DNA of 64,000 nucleotides from Microcaldota archaeon (GTDB lineage: Archaea; Micrarchaeota; Micrarchaeia; Micrarchaeales; CABMGC01): NCBI GenBank assembly GCA_021796225.1, contig JAJYOL010000002.1, positions 1 to 64,000 on the forward strand, given 5' to 3'. Within the stretch, counting starts at the first letter, position 1. Every line of letters begins with the position of its first letter. The notes below the pieces were generated by a model. That model saw only the letters and a program-made list of their open reading frames with translations. It had not been told where the DNA came from and searched no databases. The position numbers and the translations under genes are program-made. Shown one piece after another: positions 52,411 through 61,622 of this stretch.

Positions 52411-53913
52411 TTATGACAGCAGACGGTCGAGGGCAGGATACCCTGCAAGCGTGTTGTCATTCTCAAGCTGCTGGTACAACGCATACATTATACCGACGGT
52501 GAGAAGTACGCCCATTCCGCTGCCCATTGCACCGGTAAGGTTTGCAAACGCGGCAAGCAATCCCACGAATATGCTGCCTATCACGGTAATGGTAGGGATG
52601 TATTTCTCAAGTATCTGCTCTATTATGCGCGGATCGCGCCTGAAGCCGGGTATCTGCCATCCTACGGACTGTAATTGTTCGGCAACGTTCTTCGGATTTT
52701 GTCCCGTCATTTCTATGTAGAATTTCCCGAATACGACACAGAGCACTACGAGCAGAAGAGTCGAAAGAAGAACGTGCACCCATTCCGGTATCGGAATGCA
52801 GGAATTCGCAAGCGTGCATGCAAATGCAAGATTAACTCCGGAAGGACTATGCCCCCATGGAATCAGCATCGGGCTTGTTCCCGTGGCAAGATAACTGAAA
52901 TACGCGCCGTAGCCGGAAGTTATCGGGCTTAGCGAAAAGCTGTTTATCGATAACAGATACATCAGGCCGCCGGAAAGTATTGATGCGTTGCCTCCGGATG
53001 CGGAAGGCTGGCTCGTGTAGTAGCCGATGAATCCGGCAATGTTGGAAGTTGCAAAATGAGGCAGTACTCCTCCTGCAAGCGAGGTTATCGCTATTTCCAT
53101 AGACGTTGCAAATATGACAGGCATTACGCTGGCGTAGAGCAGCGATATCGGAAGACGTCCGCCTATTCCGCGGAATTGGCTGAACACCATCGGCAATTCG
53201 ACCTTCATATCGTATACGTATATGCTGATGAGCATGACGATTATTGCAACAAACAGAGGGCCGAATGCTTCTATCGCCTGGGGTATTGCCGTGGCCCCTG
53301 GAGTCGCAAGCTGCTGCATCGCGCTTGGAAGCAGTATGGTAAGCGTTCCGGCGATTATCGAATATGCGACTCCTCCAGCGATGAAGAGGTTTATTCCGGA
53401 CGTTATTCCGTACTTGACCATCATTTCATCGAGGAATATAATCATCACTGCTCCGAGTATGAGCTGTATTACCACCAATCCGAAAAATCCCGGAACTATC
53501 AATCCGGAATTGAGGAATGTGAATGAGAAGAAGAATGATTCTATTACCGCTACGACTATTGCTATTAACTTCTGTATGCTTTGGAAGCGCCCTTTCTGCT
53601 CCGGGTCATTGAGATCTATGTTTAAGGCCCCGGATCCTTGAAGCAGTTGGAGAAGGATGCTTGCCAGCACTATCGGGGTAATTCCTACGGTGATAAGCGT
53701 CCCTATCTTTGCAGCGAATATGACGTTTATCAGCTGGAAGACCTGCTGCGCGGATGCATTCTGAACGCCGAGTGCAGGAGTGCTGAAAAGTGCGAAGTAC
53801 GCCACCATTATCAGCGCGGTCCACTTAAGCTTCTCCTTGAACGTAAGAGGCATTAGCGGTTTCTTAATTCCAGGTATAAGCTTCAGTATCGGGTCAAGAA
53901 ATTCCAGGGACAT
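52411..53913 (-). CDS. secY: Protein translocase subunit SecY
   Basis: A 500-aa ten-span channel protein of the Sec translocon, carrying secreted proteins (including the many class III signal proteins here) across the membrane. ILKLIPGIKKPLMPLTFKEKLKWT begins the protein; FQLINVIFAAKIGTLITVGITPIVLASI gives the plug and second span; the C-terminal GFRRDPRIIEQILEKYIPTI and GMGVLLTVGIMYALYQQL match archaeal SecY. It is separate from the ribosomal-protein operon it often belongs to elsewhere. Confidence 0.94.
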   Translation of the reverse strand: MSLEFLDPILKLIPGIKKPLMPLTFKEKLKWTALIMVAYFALFSTPALGVQNASAQQVFQLINVIFAAKIGTLITVGITPIVLASILLQLLQGSGALNIDLNDPEQKGRFQSIQKLIAIVVAVIESFFFSFTFLNSGLIVPGFFGLVVIQLILGAVMIIFLDEMMVKYGITSGINLFIAGGVAYSIIAGTLTILLPSAMQQLATPGATAIPQAIEAFGPLFVAIIVMLISIYVYDMKVELPMVFSQFRGIGGRLPISLLYASVMPVIFATSMEIAITSLAGGVLPHFATSNIAGFIGYYTSQPSASGGNASILSGGLMYLLSINSFSLSPITSGYGAYFSYLATGTSPMLIPWGHSPSGVNLAFACTLANSCIPIPEWVHVLLSTLLLVVLCVVFGKFYIEMTGQNPKNVAEQLQSVGWQIPGFRRDPRIIEQILEKYIPTITVIGSIFVGLLAAFANLTGAMGSGMGVLLTVGIMYALYQQLENDNTLAGYPALDRLLS

Positions 53914-53929
53914 TTTCGCACCGGGCAGT

Positions 53930-54955
53930 CTATTTTAATCTGATGTCGACGAAATAAGTGTTGTCCTTGCTCAGTCCAGTGCGGACCTGCGGATTTGACC
54001 TGAAAAATGACTTTGCAAATCCGAGGACCATTGAACCGCTCAGGTTCGCAAGGCCTTCCATCGAATTATATTGTTTATATTTAAGTCTTATAACCTTTTT
54101 GCCCCGGGCTCGGTTCTTTACCTCGATGCCCGCAAGGTCGAAACAGTCGGATATGTGCTTTAGCGCTGCGTTGTAATCACCGTGGCATGTGTGCGCGATA
54201 TTCCTTCCTGCGTCGGAGAAGATGCGCGATACCGAAGACGTAAGAGGCTCCTGCATGAACGGAATATTGGAAAGAGCGAGATGCGTGTTTTCGCCGTCGC
54301 GTTGAACAGGATTGGAAAGCATTATTGCGCGCGCGATTTCCTTTGACGGATTGTTTATCCTGCCTGCAGGGTTGCTTTGCTGAACTTCCGACGGTTCGGC
54401 AACAAACTGGCACCTGTCATGCCCTTCGGAAGAACATGCGGTTTCCGTTACGTTTATCATGCGGCCCGTACGTCCCGACAGATATCCCGCGATTATCCCT
54501 GATTCGAAAACGTGTAGCTTGCTTCCCGATGAATATTTCCGTGCAGATTTCCCCGATGTTATCGTTGCGTAGGATCCAGAAGGATAGTATAATGCTTTCC
54601 CCATTCCGAGATTTTCAAGGGCATCGAAGAACTGCGCCATCCCGTTTGCGGATTGGGCATGTACGCTCTGTCCAACATGAAAACCGAATTTGTAACCCAG
54701 CCTTCTCGCAGCGTCGCCGCTGTTGTATATTATGTTCTGTACCGTAGTATCGGCAACTGGAACCGCGTGCTTCATTATCCCGGTTACCATCAATTCGTCG
54801 ACATCCGCAGTTGGCACTGGGAGCGACTTGTATGAAATCTTGGCACGGCTGGCATGCCTGCGGCTTGAAACAAGCCGCTTTTTACTCAATACATGTGCCG
54901 AACGGTGCTGTCGCCTTGCACCGGCACGCTTCCTCTTTGCCCCACTTGCCGGCAT
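53930..54955 (-). CDS. V4R (4-vinyl reductase) domain protein
   Basis: A 341-aa soluble protein with a very basic N-terminus (KRKRAGARRQHRSAH) and a V4R domain at about 75-200, ending in the diagnostic ETACSSEGHDRCQFVAEP with its conserved Cys. V4R domains bind small hydrophobic molecules or metals and often serve as sensors. The C-terminal half (about 210-341: SNIPFMQEPLTSSVSRIFSD, THLALSN; a second weaker V4R-like part) is unassigned. ATG 54955 or GTG 54964; a TATA-like CCTATAAATAA lies just upstream. It follows immediately before secY and divergently from the ABC transporter. Confidence 0.75.
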   Translation of the reverse strand: MPASGAKRKRAGARRQHRSAHVLSKKRLVSSRRHASRAKISYKSLPVPTADVDELMVTGIMKHAVPVADTTVQNIIYNSGDAARRLGYKFGFHVGQSVHAQSANGMAQFFDALENLGMGKALYYPSGSYATITSGKSARKYSSGSKLHVFESGIIAGYLSGRTGRMINVTETACSSEGHDRCQFVAEPSEVQQSNPAGRINNPSKEIARAIMLSNPVQRDGENTHLALSNIPFMQEPLTSSVSRIFSDAGRNIAHTCHGDYNAALKHISDCFDLAGIEVKNRARGKKVIRLKYKQYNSMEGLANLSGSMVLGFAKSFFRSNPQVRTGLSKDNTYFVDIRLK

Positions 54956-55091
54956 ACTGTTCACATTTCTATCGATGGAAAATTATTTATAGGTTGGTAA
55001 TACGCACGCAATGCGATTCCGAGAGCAAAGTGCATCGGGCCGTTTTGTGCAGACAGAAAAGACTATATGCATTCCCGACAGAAATTTTCAT

Positions 55092-56711
55092 ATGCAGGTA
55101 TTCGGCACGCTTGCCACGCTGGTAGTCGATGCGTTATTCTCATGGGCGAGAATGTTCATAGCACTAGGCATATCCATAGTAGTAAGCCTTGCAGTCGGAA
55201 TATGGGCTGCGACGTCGAGAAAGGCGGAACGCATGGTCCTTCCGTTCATAGACATACTGCAAACGGTGCCGATACTCGCATTCTTCCCGTTCGCACTCGT
55301 CGTGTTCGTATATTTTCTCCCGGGTTATATTGGAATAAACGCGGCTGTGATATTTCTCATAGTAACCAGCATGCTTTGGAATATAATTTTCGGAGTGTAT
55401 GAAGCCGTGAAGATGATCCCTGCGGAGTTTCTCGAGATTGCCAGGCTTTACAGAATGGGAATGATGGAAAAAATAAAGAAGGTGTTCTTCCCTGCTGCAA
55501 TGCCCAGGATAGTTAATCAATCGATACTCTCATGGTCAATAGGCTTGTTTTATCTCGTAACAAGCGAGATATTCTCGTATGGAAACGCCTCGGACTGCTG
55601 CAGGGTGCAGCACGGCATTGGGGCCGCTCTTGTAGAAATGGCACCAGGAACGTCGGGTGGAAGCGTAACCGGGTACGTGCTCGGCATCGGGGTTTTCGTC
55701 GGATTCGTTGTTGCAACAAGATTTCTTTTCTTCAAGCCTCTCGAAGATTATGCGGTAAAATACATGAAGCAGGACAGCAAGGCAAACACGTCAAAACCGC
55801 AGGCAGTCGGCGGAGGATTCGTAAGCTGGTTTTCAAAAAGAATAGTGACGAAACCGTTTACCGGAGGAAATGTCGCGAAAGCCGCACAGAAGAGGGCACA
55901 GGAAATCAGATATAGGATAAGAAAAAGGAATGAGGGAAAGATTCAACAGATGATGGAACCGAAGGAGCTGAGAAAAGACATCTATTACATAATCATTGCG
56001 GCGCTGGCAGTCGTAGCGATCGTCGCGGCAATGTTCGACAGAAGCCTCATTTCCTACGAGTACATGTCGCTTTTGTCGCTTGCATTCTCATTCGCAAGGA
56101 TATGGATAGCATTTGCAGTGATAACCGCAATAGCATTTCCTTTGTGCGTGTACCTCGTATTCATATCGAGGCACAGTTCAAAATATCTCATGTTCTTCCA
56201 GATACTGTCGTCGATACCTGCAACTATAATGCTTCCCGGAATAGCGGTTCTTTTCACAGGTGTGCCGTATCGCGGAGAAGCCATTGCGTTCGTGGTGTTC
56301 GTGCTCAGCGGGATATGGTATCTGATTTTCAGCATGATAGCGAGTGCGCGCTCGCTTCCCAACAATATCCCTGAGGTGAAAAAACTGTTCAGGCTCAACG
56401 GAGTGAAGGCATGGAAGAGCATATACGTGAGAGCTCTGCTTCCAGGATTCTTAACGGGCGCGCTTACGGGAATAGCAGCAGAATGGAATGCGAGCATAGT
56501 CGCGGAGAGCTTTACCAGCAACGGGCTGAGCGGCGGAACGATAATAAGCAGCGTCCATACAGGAATAGGGGTACTGCTCGATTCGACGGTCAACTCGGGA
56601 AATCTTACCCTTATGCTTGTAGCACTTTTAAATCTTATAGTGCTAATACTGCTTATCAACACCTTCGTGTGGAAGAGGCTCTACAACAGGGTGTCTGAAA
56701 TATACAAATAG
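55092..56711 (+). CDS. Fused double permease of a NitT/TauT-like ABC transporter
   Basis: A 539-aa membrane protein holding two BPD_transp_1 permease domains in one chain. The first half has the EAA-type loop EFLEIARLYRMGMMEKIKKVFFPAAMPRI (about 114-142), the second has VKKLFRLNGVKAWKSIYVRALLPGFLTG (about 435-462). They are joined by a basic linker (AKAAQKRAQEIRYRIRKRNE). No substrate-binding protein gene is near. A TATA-like GACTATATGC at 55059 supports ATG 55092 over the track start. The ATPase gene follows 9 bases later. Substrate unknown (sulfonate, nitrate or other anion in relatives). Confidence 0.83.
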   Translation: MQVFGTLATLVVDALFSWARMFIALGISIVVSLAVGIWAATSRKAERMVLPFIDILQTVPILAFFPFALVVFVYFLPGYIGINAAVIFLIVTSMLWNIIFGVYEAVKMIPAEFLEIARLYRMGMMEKIKKVFFPAAMPRIVNQSILSWSIGLFYLVTSEIFSYGNASDCCRVQHGIGAALVEMAPGTSGGSVTGYVLGIGVFVGFVVATRFLFFKPLEDYAVKYMKQDSKANTSKPQAVGGGFVSWFSKRIVTKPFTGGNVAKAAQKRAQEIRYRIRKRNEGKIQQMMEPKELRKDIYYIIIAALAVVAIVAAMFDRSLISYEYMSLLSLAFSFARIWIAFAVITAIAFPLCVYLVFISRHSSKYLMFFQILSSIPATIMLPGIAVLFTGVPYRGEAIAFVVFVLSGIWYLIFSMIASARSLPNNIPEVKKLFRLNGVKAWKSIYVRALLPGFLTGALTGIAAEWNASIVAESFTSNGLSGGTIISSVHTGIGVLLDSTVNSGNLTLMLVALLNLIVLILLINTFVWKRLYNRVSEIYK

Positions 56712-56720
56712 CGTGGTCAA

Positions 56721-57467
56721 ATGAGCCTTGTCAGCGTTGATAAAATATCTTTCAATTACCAAAACAGCGGATTGGAGATACTTAGCAAGATTTCCTTCAA
56801 GGCAGAGAAGGGAGAATTCATCTGCATCATGGGGCCATCAGGCTGCGGAAAAAGCACGCTGCTTAGAATCATCGCCGGTTTGGTCAAACCTTCGAGCGGC
56901 AAGGTAACATACATGAATCGTACAATCACAGGCCCAATTCTCGGAATGTCATTCGTATTTCAGGATTTCGCATTGCTTCCTTGGCTTACTAATTTGGATA
57001 ACATAAAGATAGGCTTGTCACTTCTTGACATAAGCGACGACGAACGCGATGCAAGGGCAAAGGAGCTCGTCGAGAGATTCGGATTGAGCGGATTCGAGGA
57101 TTATTATCCCAACGTGCTCAGCGGAGGAATGAAGCAGCGCGTGGGAATTGCAAGGGCAGTTGCGTCCGAACCCAAAGTTCTGCTTATGGACGAGCCGTTC
57201 AGCTCGCTTGACGAACTTACGGCAAACACGCTTAGAGACGATATAATATACATGCTTGAGAACAAGAGCATCTCCGTAAATTCCGTAATCATGGTAACGC
57301 ACAGCGTAGAAGAAGCGGTGGAGCTCGCCGACAAGATAGTCGTGCTTTCTGAAAAGCCGACTCACGTGAAGGAAATAAAGATAGTTAAGACAAAGCGCCC
57401 TCGCGACAAGAGAAGCAAGGAATTCATCAAAATAGTAGACGAGGTATACGCTGCTATAGCAAAATAA
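56721..57467 (+). CDS. ABC transporter ATPase, NitT/TauT-like
   Basis: A 248-aa ATPase energising the fused permease. Walker A GPSGCGKSTLLR (about 38), Q-loop FVFQDFALLPW, signature LSGGMKQRVGIARA (about 133), Walker B VLLMDEPFSSLDE and the H-loop VIMVTHSVEEAVELADK are complete. The length lacks the C-terminal AAA_assoc_C extension that many relatives carry; a protein resembling that extension is encoded next, on the opposite strand. Confidence 0.93.
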   Translation: MSLVSVDKISFNYQNSGLEILSKISFKAEKGEFICIMGPSGCGKSTLLRIIAGLVKPSSGKVTYMNRTITGPILGMSFVFQDFALLPWLTNLDNIKIGLSLLDISDDERDARAKELVERFGLSGFEDYYPNVLSGGMKQRVGIARAVASEPKVLLMDEPFSSLDELTANTLRDDIIYMLENKSISVNSVIMVTHSVEEAVELADKIVVLSEKPTHVKEIKIVKTKRPRDKRSKEFIKIVDEVYAAIAK

Positions 57468-57471
57468 CCGA

Positions 57472-57972
57472 TTATGCCTTTTTCTTAGGTTTTTTCTGCT
57501 TTAGCACCGCCCATGTATCGTTTTCGGAATCATATTCCAGGAGTTTGGCACGTACGCCTATTCTTAAAAGAAGTTTTTTCATGTTCATGAAATTCGTCTC
57601 CGCGTGGCCGTCAAGCGTTATCCCTTTGGAAGAGAGTTCCTGCACAAGCTCTTCCGTAGTAAGATGCGAACGCGTGAGTGCGGAAATTGCGCTCTTGAAC
57701 GGTTCCAGCTTTACGAGCCTCTCCCTGAGTATCTTGGACATGTTTCCAGGGTTGACCTTTCGGCCCAGTGCCGTAAGCTTGATTTCCGATTCGTCTACGT
57801 CGGTGAATCCCAACATGTCGCATGCTTCAACAAGCGGCATTAGGAAATCGATGTCGATCTCTGCCTCATCTGCGAGCTCCGACAGCTCTATGACCCCACC
57901 GCTCTCCTTTATTATCTCCAGAATCCCCCTGATATTGGCAGTTTCAGAGACCAGGGGAAATAGATTATGCAT
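57472..57972 (-). CDS. Stand-alone AAA_assoc_C-like protein
   Basis: A 166-aa soluble protein resembling the AAA-associated C-terminal domain (AAA_assoc_C) usually fused to NitT/TauT-type ATPases: IRGILEIIKESGGVIELSELADEAEIDIDFLMPLVEACDMLGFTDVDE, then IKLTALGRKV. The first half is a winged-helix-like unit. The C-terminal tail is basic (KQKKPKKKA). It is tail-to-tail with the ATPase gene, 4 bases apart, so it is not cotranscribed. It may be a regulatory or accessory partner of the transporter. Confidence 0.72.
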   Translation of the reverse strand: MHNLFPLVSETANIRGILEIIKESGGVIELSELADEAEIDIDFLMPLVEACDMLGFTDVDESEIKLTALGRKVNPGNMSKILRERLVKLEPFKSAISALTRSHLTTEELVQELSSKGITLDGHAETNFMNMKKLLLRIGVRAKLLEYDSENDTWAVLKQKKPKKKA

Positions 57973-58076
57973 AGTTATTCATTTGGATAACAATATTTTT
58001 AATGCTAATCCCTGTCCGACGACATGCCTGGAAAAGGCACTTTTGGCGCATGATGCGCGTTCGCAGGCTGCAACAA

Positions 58077-59006
58077 TTATTTTTTCATGCCGTAGTACTC
58101 TATCAGGTTGTCTATGCCCATGTCAAGCGTGTATTCCGCCTTGAATCCGAGATCCTCTTCGGCCTTCTTCGTGCTGGCAAGCGTGTGCATGACATAGTTC
58201 TTAAGCGGCTGCTGTATGTACTCGGGAACAACTTCCGTTCCGAGGTGCTTTGAAAGCATGCTTACCATTTCGTTAAGCGAGTAGTTCTTCCCCGTCCCCA
58301 CATTGTATATGTTGAACCCTGTCTTTGAGGAGGCTTTTACGAAAGCGGAAACTACGTCTTCTACGAACGTGAAGTCCCTGGTCTGCGTGCCATCGCCGTA
58401 TATTACCGGCTTCTTGCCTTCCTTTACGGCGAGCAGGAACTGCGATACGAGATTTGCATAGCCTTTCTTCGCTTCTTCGTGCCTTCCGTATACGGAAAAG
58501 AGCCTGAGTGCAGTTGAGTTAAGGCCTTCGAATTTGTTGTAAAGTTCGGCCATCCTTTCCACGCCTATTCTCGCCTCGGTGTAGAAATCGGTGACCTTGA
58601 GCCCGAGATTCTCCGTGTGCGGAGGCTGCAGGCCGTTGTAAACCGATGATGATGATGCAAATACCACAGGCGCGTGCTTCTCCACCGCATACTTGAACAG
58701 ATTTATCGAATCGTGTATTACCTCGCTTACGCGCTGATTGTCCTCCCTGTACATTGGCGTGGAAGAATACATCCCCAGATGAAATATGATATCCACATCG
58801 CCGTTTATTTTGGAGATGTTGCCGCTGCTGTCCTGCACGAACTTCACGTTGTTCTGGGACATCAAATCCTTGATGTTGTCGAGAGTACCGGTATGCAGCG
58901 TGTCAAGCACGGTAACCTCGTTTTCCGGGGCAAGCGTCCTGACAAGGTTGCTTCCTATAAATCCCGCTCCTCCCGTTACTATTATTTTCTTGCCCTTTAT
59001 TTCCAT
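58077..59006 (-). CDS. NAD-dependent sugar epimerase/dehydratase (GalE-like), altered catalytic Lys
   Basis: A 309-aa extended short-chain dehydrogenase. The Rossmann motif TGGAGFIGSNLV at about 11-22, the SSSSVYNG segment, LRLFSVYGRHEE and the YGDGTQTRDFTFVEDVV motif are typical of UDP-glucose 4-epimerase and relatives. The catalytic YxxxK reads DFYTEARIGVERM, that is Y-T-E-A-R: Arg replaces Lys. It may still be active or have shifted function. GTGATCC precedes the ATG. The nearby glycosyltransferase genes suggest nucleotide-sugar supply. Confidence 0.83.
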   Translation of the reverse strand: MEIKGKKIIVTGGAGFIGSNLVRTLAPENEVTVLDTLHTGTLDNIKDLMSQNNVKFVQDSSGNISKINGDVDIIFHLGMYSSTPMYREDNQRVSEVIHDSINLFKYAVEKHAPVVFASSSSVYNGLQPPHTENLGLKVTDFYTEARIGVERMAELYNKFEGLNSTALRLFSVYGRHEEAKKGYANLVSQFLLAVKEGKKPVIYGDGTQTRDFTFVEDVVSAFVKASSKTGFNIYNVGTGKNYSLNEMVSMLSKHLGTEVVPEYIQQPLKNYVMHTLASTKKAEEDLGFKAEYTLDMGIDNLIEYYGMKK

Positions 59007-59084
59007 TGGATCACATCTTAGTATAATTGGTTTTGTTGATGAATCATTATAACTCTTTTTATTTTATACTGATATGGTGTTTAA

Positions 59085-61622
59085 ATGAGTGAGTATAGAT
59101 ATCACACGCTCGGCGACAATGTAATTCCGGAAAATTACCGCATATCCTTCAAAACGAACATGAAAACGTTCAGGTTCTCAGGCACCGAAACGATAAGCGT
59201 AAATGTGGGCAAAGCATGCAACAGCATAAAGCTCAATGCCAGGGAACTCGACATATTGGATGCGGAAGTGAAACAAAAGGCCAAGGCACAGAAAGCGCGT
59301 GTCAGCTACTACAAGAAAAATGAGGAAGTTGTACTGCACTTCAAGGACAAAATACGCGGGAAGGCCGAACTGCATATTGAATTCCGCGGAGAGAATAACG
59401 ACAAGATGTACGGGTTCTACAGGAGCAAGTATAGCGAAAAGGGAAAAGACAGATACATACTAACGTCGCAGTTCGAGGCCGCCGATGCAAGAGCCGCATT
59501 CCCATGTTTTGACGAACCGTCTTTCAAGGCGACTTTTGACATAGCCATGGAAATTGACAACGGGCTTGATGCAATATCGAACATGCCGGTAAAAAGCACC
59601 GTCAAAATGGGGGAAAACAGAAAGCTGGTAGCATTCAAAACGACCCCAAGAATGTCGTCTTATTTGGTATATCTGGGGGTTGGCAATTTCGATTACGTGC
59701 AAGGCAGCCTCGGAAAACTGAAGATACGCGCGGTTACGGTTCCGGGAAAGGGCAGGTTGGGCAAGATGAGCATCGTATACGCAAAGAAATTCGTTTCGTT
59801 CTTTGAGAAATATTTCGGGATAAAATATCCGCTCCCTAAGCTTGACCTTATAGCAATACCCGACTTCAGTGCTGGAGCAATGGAAAATTGGGGAGCCGTA
59901 ACGTTTAGGGAAATAGCGATACTCGGAGATGAAAAAAATACGCCCATAGCGGTTAAGCAGAGTATAGCGGAAACTATTGCACACGAGCTTGCCCATCAGT
60001 GGTTCGGCGACTTGGTAACGATGAACTGGTGGGATGATTTGTGGCTGAATGAGAGCTTTGCCACATTCATGAGCTACAAAGCCATGGATGACGCATTTCC
60101 GGAATGGAATGTCGAAAAACAGTATTTTGACGAGGTCATAGCCACAGCATTTGCCGCAGATTCGCTGAAGACCACGCATCCGATAAGCGTAAAGGTCAAC
60201 ACGCCGAAAGAAATAGACCAGATATTCGACAGCATAAGCTATGAAAAAGGGGGCACGGTTCTGCACATGCTTGAAAATTTTGCTGGGAAAGAAGCATTTA
60301 GGAAGGGCCTTCATGACTATCTGAAAAGCCATGCATACGGAAATGGAACAAAATACGCACTGTGGAATTCCATAGGCCATGCTGCAGGCGGAAGAAAATC
60401 CGCGGAGATAGCCAAATTTGCCAGCAGCTGGATAAACAACCCAGGATATCCGATAGTAGAAATCGAAAATGAAAATGGAAAAATTTATGCAAAGCAGCGC
60501 AGATTCCTTATAGTAGAATCGAACACAGGGAAGGAAGAGAATTGGCCTGTTCCTCTCAATTACCTCACTAGCAATGGAGATATGGTAAACGAGGTTCTTG
60601 GGAAAACGAGAATGCTTTTGAAAGCGCGCAATTCGGAATGGGTAAAACTCAATCACGGACAGCATTACCTTTACAGGACAGATTATCCCGACGAGATGCT
60701 TGACAGACTCGGCAGGCAGATAAAATCGGGGAGATTGAAAGGTACGGATTCGTGGGGCATTGAGAACGACGTTTTCGTACTTGCCAGATGCGGGAGAATG
60801 CCCGTCAGCGAATATCTCGAGTTCGTTGAAAATCATTGCATGAACGCGGATTATCCGCTCAGCTTTAATCTTGCATCCCATTTGGGATGGACAAGAGACA
60901 TGCTGTATGAAAAGGACGGGGTAGAGCGTGTCAGAGAAGTTTCCAGGAAATATTATAGGAAAATTCTTTCCGAGTTGGGATGGCAGAAGAGAAAAGGGGA
61001 AAGCACCACGGATACCATGTTAAGAAGCATTGCGATATCCGGATTGGGACATATTGGAGAACGCGATGTGATAAGGAAGGCCGATTCGCTGTTCAACCGC
61101 TACATGTCAGGCAAAGCTATAGATCCCGACTTAAAGAGCGCGGTATACGGCATTGCCGCATGGAATGGCGATGATAGCACGTATAGAAAGGTCGTCGAAC
61201 GATATAAAACGGAACAGACGCCAGACGATAAACGGCGCCTGCTTCAAACCCTGGCCTTGTTCGGTAGAAAAGACCTTTTAACAAAAACGCTCGATTACGC
61301 ATTTTCCAAGGATGTAAGACTTCAGGATTCTTACGTTCTGCCTGCAATAATATCTTCAAATCCTGTCGGGAGAGACCTGATATGGAAATGGACAAAGAAT
61401 AACTGGCAAAGCATAAGAGGGAAGTATAAGAGCGGAACGCACATGCTTGAGAGGTTCGTAACGAACATGTCTGCCCTCTATGAGGACAAGGATTTTGAGG
61501 AAATAGAATCTTTCTTTTCCAAGAAGGAAAATACAAGAGACGATATCAAGCTCAGGGTAAAGCAGACATTGGAAAGGATACGGGCGAATAAGAATTTCAT
61601 GAAAACGAACGGGTTGCTCTAA
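59085..61622 (+). CDS. M1-family aminopeptidase (tricorn-interacting factor F2/F3-like)
   Basis: An 845-aa zinc aminopeptidase that trims N-termini of peptides, usually after the proteasome or tricorn protease. GAMENWGAVTF (about 265), HELAHQWFGDLVT with the zinc His residues and the third ligand in WLNESFATFMS are clear. The C-terminal helical ERAP-like domain spans about 520-845. Length matches factors F2/F3. No signal peptide, so cytoplasmic. It ends with a 4-base overlap with the convergent GT4 gene. Confidence 0.93.
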   Translation: MSEYRYHTLGDNVIPENYRISFKTNMKTFRFSGTETISVNVGKACNSIKLNARELDILDAEVKQKAKAQKARVSYYKKNEEVVLHFKDKIRGKAELHIEFRGENNDKMYGFYRSKYSEKGKDRYILTSQFEAADARAAFPCFDEPSFKATFDIAMEIDNGLDAISNMPVKSTVKMGENRKLVAFKTTPRMSSYLVYLGVGNFDYVQGSLGKLKIRAVTVPGKGRLGKMSIVYAKKFVSFFEKYFGIKYPLPKLDLIAIPDFSAGAMENWGAVTFREIAILGDEKNTPIAVKQSIAETIAHELAHQWFGDLVTMNWWDDLWLNESFATFMSYKAMDDAFPEWNVEKQYFDEVIATAFAADSLKTTHPISVKVNTPKEIDQIFDSISYEKGGTVLHMLENFAGKEAFRKGLHDYLKSHAYGNGTKYALWNSIGHAAGGRKSAEIAKFASSWINNPGYPIVEIENENGKIYAKQRRFLIVESNTGKEENWPVPLNYLTSNGDMVNEVLGKTRMLLKARNSEWVKLNHGQHYLYRTDYPDEMLDRLGRQIKSGRLKGTDSWGIENDVFVLARCGRMPVSEYLEFVENHCMNADYPLSFNLASHLGWTRDMLYEKDGVERVREVSRKYYRKILSELGWQKRKGESTTDTMLRSIAISGLGHIGERDVIRKADSLFNRYMSGKAIDPDLKSAVYGIAAWNGDDSTYRKVVERYKTEQTPDDKRRLLQTLALFGRKDLLTKTLDYAFSKDVRLQDSYVLPAIISSNPVGRDLIWKWTKNNWQSIRGKYKSGTHMLERFVTNMSALYEDKDFEEIESFFSKKENTRDDIKLRVKQTLERIRANKNFMKTNGLL

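Noticed and set aside
59460-60881. 473-aa minus-strand ORF
   Set aside because: It is fully antisense to the M1 aminopeptidase, which has intact zinc motifs; composition is Arg/Tyr/Phe rich with no domain.
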